DNA from: Diospyros lotus
Lineage: Eukaryota > Streptophyta > Magnoliopsida > Ericales > Ebenaceae
Reading direction: 5' to 3'
Length of the DNA: 64,000 bases
Assembly: GCF_014633365.1 (NCBI RefSeq)
Contig: NC_068343.1
Coordinates: forward strand, 32,085,307-32,149,306
Shown piece after piece: positions 57,184-64,000 of the stretch. The notes beneath the pieces are model-generated. The model saw only the letters and a program-made list of their open reading frames with translations, had not been told where the DNA came from and searched no databases. Made by a program: the position numbers and the translations under genes. Every line of letters starts with the position of its first letter. Within the stretch, counting starts at the first letter, position 1.

Positions 57184-60028
57184 TGTAACACCCTGCTCCC
57201 ACTTTCGGGTGTTACTCGTGAACAATCGCCCGAATTGTCCACCTACCCGGCCTTTGGCGAAGGGTGGACCATGTTTCAAGACGAAACGCCCTAGGTGGGA
57301 ACTAGGCTCGTCCTTCCCTTCCCTGAATCCCAGGATTCACTAGCAGAATTGGGCTTTAACCACACCGCATAGGCTATAAAGAAAATCTCCTTCAGACGCC
57401 CAATCGCCATTTTCTCATTTTTATTTAATTCTTTTCCATCCAAGAATTTTACCGGGATCCATAAATCACCATTTAAATCAATCCATTGATTGATTACTAA
57501 TTTTGGAGGAAAAACTCAAATTTTCAATTTTCCAAATTTTTGGCATTTTCTCCAAAAATGCCCGAAAAATCCCTTTATTTTGAAAATTCCTCCAGGGCCC
57601 AAAATCAATTAAGAAATAGCCCAAACTCCCCAAAAATCCAAATTTTTTAAAAAATTTGGCCAGCGGGGCCCACTGGTGCGCCCGGCGCCCGCATGGGGCC
57701 CCGCGATGCGCCCGCAGCGCCTGCCGCACACCCGCGCACGCCACCAACGCGCCCCCGCGCGCCTGCAGCCTCTTGCTGCCATTTTCACTTCTCTAATTCT
57801 TTTTTTTTTCTTTGGGCTATAAAACCCCAAATTTTTCAGAAATTTAAATGAATGAAAAATACTTCACATCCTTCAATTTTTGCCTTTATTTCTCCATAAT
57901 TAAGGCTTAAACAACACCCTTGATGCTTCCACAACAACTCATACCAAAATGAGATTTAACCTAGGCTTCATCATGCCATAAACCTCAATCTATTTTTAAA
58001 TGAAAACATACATTCCCAAAATATAAAATACACACATGCTCTTGGGCTTTAACAAGCCATTATCTAACAATGAAATTATATTTCATAAATTAAACATAAC
58101 AAGATAGGCTTCCATAAGCCATAACATGCACTTGAATCATCATTTCCATTCTTCCACATGCCATTCCACCTCTTCCTTGATTCTTCCCATGCTTCCACAA
58201 CCTATAAGTGAGGGTAAAAACCTCATGAGCTATTAAGCTCAATAAGGGTGCAATGCCAAATAAATATGAACATAACAAGTTATATGATGCCAAATGCATG
58301 CAAGTGTGGCTAGGTTTCTTTTCCCTCACAACCCCCCAAGGTTAGAGGCATCAACCCACCATTTCAACCATGTTCTCAAACTAACCTATGGCCATAAGTC
58401 TCATGAACACAAAGAACATGCCAAATGCAACATATACATTTATGAAACATATTTAAAACCCATTGCAAGGCCACCCTCTCATGGGGCCATCCCTTACCTC
58501 TTCTTGAATATTAAATCTCCATTTCAAGAGAGCTTTCATCTTCATTTTCTCCCATCTAAAATGGCATTCCAAAAGAAATTTACTTTGCATACAAGCATAC
58601 TAAAATGGAGAGAAGAAAGAATAAAGCTTACCTTAACTTCTTCTTCTTTTCTTCTCCATTTCTTTCCTCCATGAGAGACTTCTTCCTATCTCTCTTCTTT
58701 CTTCCTTCTTCATTTCTACAAATGGCCAAAAGGGAGACAAGTCTCCCACACTTGCCCTTTTATACTAATTTTCCCATATTTCAAGAATGCATCCTAGCCA
58801 TTCACTAAAGGCACAATCCATGTGCTTAAGGGAAAACTAATCTCAACCATTCATTTAAAACAAACAAGTCTCCTCTCTAAGAGAAAACACACCTTTAAAT
58901 ATGTTGGCAATCCATGCCATTTACTTTCTTTAAATCCCCACCATTGGATTTATTCTCTATTTCAAGAATGCATTTCAACCACTAGATCTCTTGAAATTTC
59001 CATTTAATTCTCATTTACTTAATTAAACTATTTTCATATCCATCTTCAAGACTTAAATATAAGCCATTGGATATATCTCACCTTTTCAAGACTTGATCCT
59101 AACCCTTGGATCATTTTAGTCTTCCAATACCAAAATTAGCCATTTTCTCATATATTTATTTTGACTAATTTCAATACATCACACTTGAGAGACATAATTA
59201 ATTTCCTTCCCATTTAATTTAATGGGGCTAATTTCCACCATCACATGAGAGACCACTTGAAAGACATAAATCCCTCATTTTCCATTTAAATAAATCACAC
59301 CATTTTCCAAGCATTAATGGGTGACCATTTTCCCATTTTCCCTTTCATTTATTTAATTCACCATAATTTCAAACATTAATGGTGACTATTTTCCCATTTC
59401 ATTTGGATTTTCTTTAATCCAACACCATAATGCCTCTCATTAAATGCTTGAAAGACCAATTATCCTTTCTTTTTGCATTTAATTAAATCATTCTCCAACT
59501 CATAAATCCATATATATATATATACATGCTCCCACATTTCTAATATATATGATTCCTCTCAAATTTCCAAGATTATGCCAAGTGTCACTCTAAGACACAA
59601 ACTTGGCTTCCAATTCTTTATCTTGGTCATCCATGTGGCATTACCACATTAATTCACTAACTTAGGAAAAATTTAATTATTCTCCTCAAATAATTTAATA
59701 TCCACCATTTTCCCTATTTCCAAAATTAATTTCCTTCATGGAATCACTCCAAAATTCCCTAATACTCTTTGTGAATTTATTAATCCCATATATCTCCACA
59801 TAAATACCAAATTGGGATTTTTTTTATTCACTTACACTCCTAATTCCACATAGGAATTATTTTTAATTTATCAAAATACCCTTTATTGGATTTCTCTATC
59901 CAAATTACCAAAATACCCTTCTCATGGGCATTCTCAATCTCAAGGATCATCACTTCCTCAAGGGCATTTTTGGAAGTTTACTTACTTCCTTTCCTGTTCT
60001 CTTAACACCGGTTACACCGGGTGTTACA
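57184..60028 (-). mobile_element. Y2: solo LTR of family Y, 2845 bp, innermost layer
   Basis: Minus-strand start TGTAACACCCGG at 60028, end GGAGCAGGGTGTTACA at 57184. Perfect TSD GAGCT at 57179-57183 and 60029-60033. Its 3' part matches Y1 reversed (GGTGGACAATTYGGGYRATT, CACCTAGGGC). TATA box TATAAAAGGG on the minus strand at 58755-58764. GC-rich block 57655-57775. Confidence 0.94.
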
Positions 60029-61389
60029 GAGCTAGGGGCATATTACCCAAAGTATGTGCTTACAGTTTTTATGTTTGCAGGACACAGATCAGTCAGGTAC
60101 GTATTACAGTTATGTGGGCCTACATGCCAAAGTTGCATACCTACATTTAGTTACAGTTTATGTGCATTACATCTTGTAAATGCTATCCAGTGATTATTAT
60201 ATCTCTTAGTACAAGTTCAGTAAGTATTTTATCAGCATCAATATTCTTCGATTCAGCTTCAGTTATTCTTTTCAGATTATTACTTGCTAAGCTTTGTAGC
60301 TCACCTTGTACTCTTCACCATTTCAGGTCTTAGTGGGGGAGTACTAGATGTGGAGCCTAGCAGAAGTGTCCAGTAGTGTGTGTACATGGAGCCGCTCAAG
60401 ACCAAAGATGTCTGGGAGTTTATTAGTTGCTGTTTTCTTAGTTTAGGTTTATTTTATATTGCAGTTTAGGGATTTTCCCTTAGATGTAGTTTATGGTTTT
60501 CAGTTGATGTTGACTCTGAGTTTTATTTCAGTTGATTGAGATATTCAATATTGGTATCAGATTTTAGTTTATCAATCAGTTTATTTTATTTTGCTGTAGC
60601 ACCTCTTCTCGAGCAGTTCTAGGAGAGGGGGTGTTACAATCGATGCCAATCCATAATCCCAAACCCTTATGTGATGCATGATCAATAATATCATCGTGAA
60701 TGTATGCACATTTCATCACCAATACATGTAAATGCAATCTACATGACATATTCATATTAAGATATGACAACATGATAAAATCGTGTTTTGGACCACTTGC
60801 AAACCAAGCCTTTTCCATAAAACTAAATCCAGTTGGGAAGTACCACTTACCTCATACGCCTCTCAAAACATCTTGATTCTTGTGCCAGGCTTCTAACATA
60901 ATCAATTCAGGTCCTCAACATACCCTGGCCATCATATTTATTCAAGAAATCAATATTCTATTTCTTTACTAATTTCCTCGTAATTTCCTTCTATTTCTTC
61001 TTATTTTTCCTCAATAAATCTAAACTAAATATTCCTCAAATATCTTCCAAATATTTTTCTATAACAATTCATAAACTAATTTTCCTAATTTATTGGAATT
61101 TCTAGGGAATTTTTACTTACCTTAATTTAGCCTCTCAAGCTGCCTTGGTATGCATGCCCTAACCTCGAAACGCATTCCTGACCTCAATCATCATACAAAT
61201 CCCCGATTCTCGTGCACTACCTCGATTCTTTCGCACCACCTCAATTTTTGTGCACCATCTCGATTTTCATGCACCACCTCAAAATGCGTGCCCAAACAAT
61301 TTTTCTCTCTAAAATCTCCGAAATATCAATATTTCTCCCTTTCTTATTTTTCTAGGATTTTTTCTGGATTTTTCTCCATTTCCACTTTG

Positions 61390-61565
61390 ACTCACTATTA
61401 ATTCTTAATAGCACTTTTATCAAATCTTAATGGATCTTAAACCCTCGTTAACTCCTTAATAGCATGCCTATTAACTCCTAATGGCATCCCCATTAACTTT
61501 TAACTGAACCTTAACCTTTGTTAACTCTTAACAATGTTTAACCTCATTAACTCTTAATGATGGTC
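61390..61565. repeat. Short-period repeats, TTAACTCYTAATRGCA type
   Basis: About eight diverged units of 15-30 bp sharing TTAACT and TTAATRGC words. No coding potential. Confidence 0.65.
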
Positions 61566-61799
61566 AAGAACTCATTACTAACTAAGCATCACTAATTTAG
61601 TGTTTTGCTTTTGGGCGTGTGACTTTCTAGGTTCACTGCTAAATAATAATCAAGAAACGTTAAACACTTTTGACACCGATCAAACTATGTTACCTTCTAG
61701 ATTCACAGCCAATAGCAATCAGGAAATGTCAAACTCCTTTGACGTTGATCAAATTCTTTGACAAATTTTGAGAATCTATCCATCTTCTCAAAATACCCC

Positions 61800-64000
61800 T
61801 AAAGATCTTAAGTGACTACTAGCATTATATCAAAACAATCTTATAAGTTAATGAAGTCATACTTCATGTGATTCTACTTTGGAAAATGATTACCCTGTAA
61901 TGCAATCTTTCAACTAATCAACATCTTGATTAAGTGAGAGCCATGCGCTGATTAACCTCATTAGACTTGATAACTATGCCAAGATCTAATTTGGTGTGAT
62001 TAAGATTACAAATTGAAAACTCCTTTCTGATCATGCATATCCTGGCCAATAGGGGTCTTCAAAAAAATAGCTAAACCATGAAAAAAAAAACACATCGTGC
62101 AATTTTTTAGGGGAACAATTTGAGAAATCCTTAAAATCGTGCAATTTGCGGTTTGATAAAAATACATTCGGTTAAAAATTAAACCGCTTGACTAGTCTAA
62201 CAATATAAAAATTAAAAAAATAAATTATAAAATCCTAATCTAATCTTTCATTCCTCATTTCCTCTCTACCCTAGCCCCCGCCACACCAAGACTGACATCC
62301 TTCCCTTTCTTTTAGTCTCTAGTTGTTACAAGACTTTAGGCGCTCTTAGGATCTCACAATTGGCTAGTTGAAGCTCTTTGACGTCATCTTGAAGGTGTCA
62401 AAGTAATCCAAGGAGATTGTCGCTAAGGCCTTGAATCCTACTGACCAGATCAAGTCCCAGATTACCTTAGCCTCTACGTTATCGTCTCTCATCGACGCTT
62501 CATCGGAGACGCTTTCCATAGTAGCAGATCTCAAGAGGTTTGGGGTCTCAGATGAGCTAAGGGATTTTGTCAAGGGTATTACAATCGATACTTTCTAGGA
62601 TTTTCCATTATAAGGTAACTTCTTGAGCTGTGTTTCTCTTATCTTTTTTTCATTTTGTTTGATTTATGTGAACATGTAGCAAGAGAAATGAAACTCCAGT
62701 ATTGATTTGGTGGTTGACTCCAAAATAATTAATAATTTTGTAGCCTAATAGACTAAAAATTATTATATGCCAATGGTTAGTCAGTGTTAAGTTTCTTGAC
62801 CATTTTCAATCCTGAAACTTTCTCACATGGATTTTACTTTTTAGCATGAAACCACAAAAATCGTATCACAAAATGCGATGCGATCTAGTGTAGTTTATGC
62901 AAACCAAATCAGACCACGTGGTTTGGAGTAAAAAAAAAAAAATCACACATATGGTTTAACATATTCAAAATGGCTTAGACCGACTAAACCCCTACTCTCC
63001 AGGGATTTTCACCAATCAACTACTAGTAAAGATCACATAGGATGTTCACCTCACATTAAAAGTTAATGGATCCTATCTTGCAATCACCTGCCTCCATACA
63101 TCAATAGAAGAAAGACCCCACAAAGAGCTTTCCTACCCCTAATTGGATGGTTCCACTTAACGGCAAATCCCTGATATCAGTATACAAGACAGTTGTGCTG
63201 CTTCTAATCAAAGAACTAGTTACACAATCGTGACCAATAAAAAATTATTAATCCTCTTAGCCATGCAATTCATTATTCATATCATATTCAATGTGTGTTT
63301 ACTAACACTCACCCCTATGTTTATTATTTGCATCTCGTGCGACATGGCATGTGACTCACTATCCTTTATCATTGGAATCTCATACTAATCAAAGTAGTAA
63401 ACTATGAGCCAATCCATAATTGACTAATCAAAGTCTCTATCTGGATAAATCTAAGGACCAAGAACTGTTTAAGATTTTTGTACCAAAAAATCATGCTCAC
63501 ATATTCTTAACAACTTAAGAATGGGATCTTTAACAAGATATCTAATGACTCATTCATAAGAAGGGAGAGTATGAGTGAAGAAATGACTATTTTATTAATG
63601 ATAAAAAGGATACATTATATGCCCTTATGATGTCATCTAAATCTAGTATCAGGGTATGTCACAAATAGAGTCATCTTTCTCCAAGAAGTTTTTTTATTTT
63701 ATTTTATTATTTCTTCTCAGAAATCCCTATAACTTTGTTGTCCAATTGTCATTTCCATCAAGTCCTTACATATTGACAATTTTTTCCTACCTAATATTTA
63801 GTGATGGTCCATATTCCCACCATTTTATCATAGATTTGAATTCACCCATATTAGAAGTTCTCCTTCGTAATCCCTAGTCTTATGTGTTTACCTCGATTAC
63901 CATATCAAAATTTTTGGCAACCCTTCTATCTAATCAATTTTACTCGTGTCTTTTATAATGCAACCTTTTTAAGGTCTTAGTTTCTCCCAACTATGTCAAC
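61800..64000. other. Unassigned region with one possible exon relic
   Basis: Apart from 62368-62614 I see no gene. Stretches with GCGGTTTGAT and AAACCG words (62090-62185) and with CACAAAATGCGATGCGATC and ACGTGGTTTGGAG (62850-62930) flank that segment and could be parts of a decayed DNA transposon, but no clear inverted ends or TSD were found. The rest is AT-rich with no repeat that I can match in the window. Confidence 0.45.
62368..62614 (+). pseudogene. Possible relic of a host exon (BSD-domain-like protein?)
   Basis: On the plus strand one phase reads LKLFDVILKVSK, stop, SKEIVAKALNPTDQIKSQIT and later SSETLSIVADLKRFGVSDEL, DFVKGITIDTF, stop, DFPL before AAG|GTAACT, a plausible intron donor at 62615. 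A helix-rich stretch ending in an ELxxFV...TF.DFPL pattern recalls plant BSD-domain proteins, judged by eye. A pyrimidine-rich 5' UTR-like stretch precedes it. Two in-frame stops mean it is not working. An open frame on the minus strand (62573-62364) is its shadow. It might also be chance. Confidence 0.3.

Larger units (their letters stand above)
55242..60638 (+). mobile_element. X3: solo LTR of family X with nested Y2
   Basis: Begins TGTAACGACTCGTT and ends GGGGGTGTTACA. Perfect TSD ATCGA at 55237-55241 and 60639-60643. Without Y2 and one TSD copy it is 2547 bp. TATA-like run at 55548-55566. Array of CATTCGAATG at 56185-56800, in the same relative place as the different array of X1. It ends with blocks found in X1 (GGAGCCGCTCAAGA, GACATCTTTGG reversed). 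Confidence 0.93.
54509..61800 (-). mobile_element. Z2: family Z LTR, interrupted by X3 and Y2
   Basis: Starts TGTAACACCCCAC at 54509; AGAACGTTTGAATATTCCAG near 55033 and AATGATGAATCATCTAAGTR are shared with Z1 in the same orientation. It resumes at 60644 and shows the CACCTCGA.. and TTTTTCCTCAA.. stretches of Z1 until about 61800. The right boundary is not recognisable. Short-period units TTAACTCYTAATRGCA fill 61390-61565. Confidence 0.72.

Noticed and set aside
57097..57343. Two overlapping ~65-codon frames across the left edge of Y2
   Set aside because: They cross the boundary of an inserted LTR, so cannot be an ancestral gene.
58294..58808. Frames of 126 and 67 codons in Y2, Phe/Ser/Leu-rich
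   Set aside because: Antisense to a purine-rich leader of a solo LTR; composition explains the open frames.

Overview
This window is repeat-rich nuclear DNA from a flowering plant, probably a eudicot with a large genome; the species cannot be named from the sequence. I see no intact host gene, no rRNA and no tRNA. Nearly all of it is LTR retrotransposons inserted into one another, mostly Ty3/Gypsy (Athila clade and Tekay/Del-like chromoviruses) with some Ty1/Copia. Base composition is AT-rich, coding parts carry many stops and frameshifts, and one 100-N assembly gap lies at 800-899.

Left stack (1-34583). A SIRE-like Copia element (25381-34583, +) is the oldest layer. It was entered by an Athila element on the minus strand (Athila-2, 16383-25380), which was entered by a second Athila on the plus strand (Athila-1, 3359-16382), which was entered by a minus-strand Gypsy LTR (2247-3358), next to which lies a minus-strand Copia LTR (900-2246). 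Solo LTRs with 5-bp target-site duplications (TSDs) are nested in Athila-2's LTR (22361-24991) and in the Copia coding region (26578-28875 and 29548-32308).

Athila-1 is the most interesting element. Between the end of its pol region (10419) and its 3' LTR (14322), where Athila elements may carry an envelope-like gene, it holds a TATA/hairpin promoter candidate followed by two broken cargo reading frames. One (11250-11806) has a basic patch followed by CxxC-x5-CxxC and resembles nucleic-acid-binding proteins of plant Betaflexiviridae. The other (11896-12554) is an intronless, near full-length cytokinin-activating LOG-type phosphoribohydrolase with its PGGxGTxxE motif, broken by one frameshift and one stop.

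Right stack (34584-61800). A Tekay-like element (X1, 34584-46986, -) has lost everything from the end of gag to integrase. Its 5' LTR holds a solo LTR of the same family (40969-46282), which holds another solo LTR (41294-44098). Further right the nest is six deep: Gypsy pol fragment (50060-50901), then Copia LTR (50902-), W-family LTR (51877-), Z-family LTR (54509-), X-family solo LTR (55242-60638) and Y-family solo LTR (57184-60028). The end (61800-64000) is unassigned apart from a possible decayed host exon at 62368-62614.

A theme across the window: LTRs of otherwise unrelated families contain dense arrays of short CG-centred palindromes (CATTCGAATG, ATCCGGATAT, TAGTCGACTA, ACCGAGTGG/CCACTCGGT). 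Each LTR has its own word, and members of one family carry different words in the same place. Family letters (W, X, Y, Z) are labels used only in this annotation.
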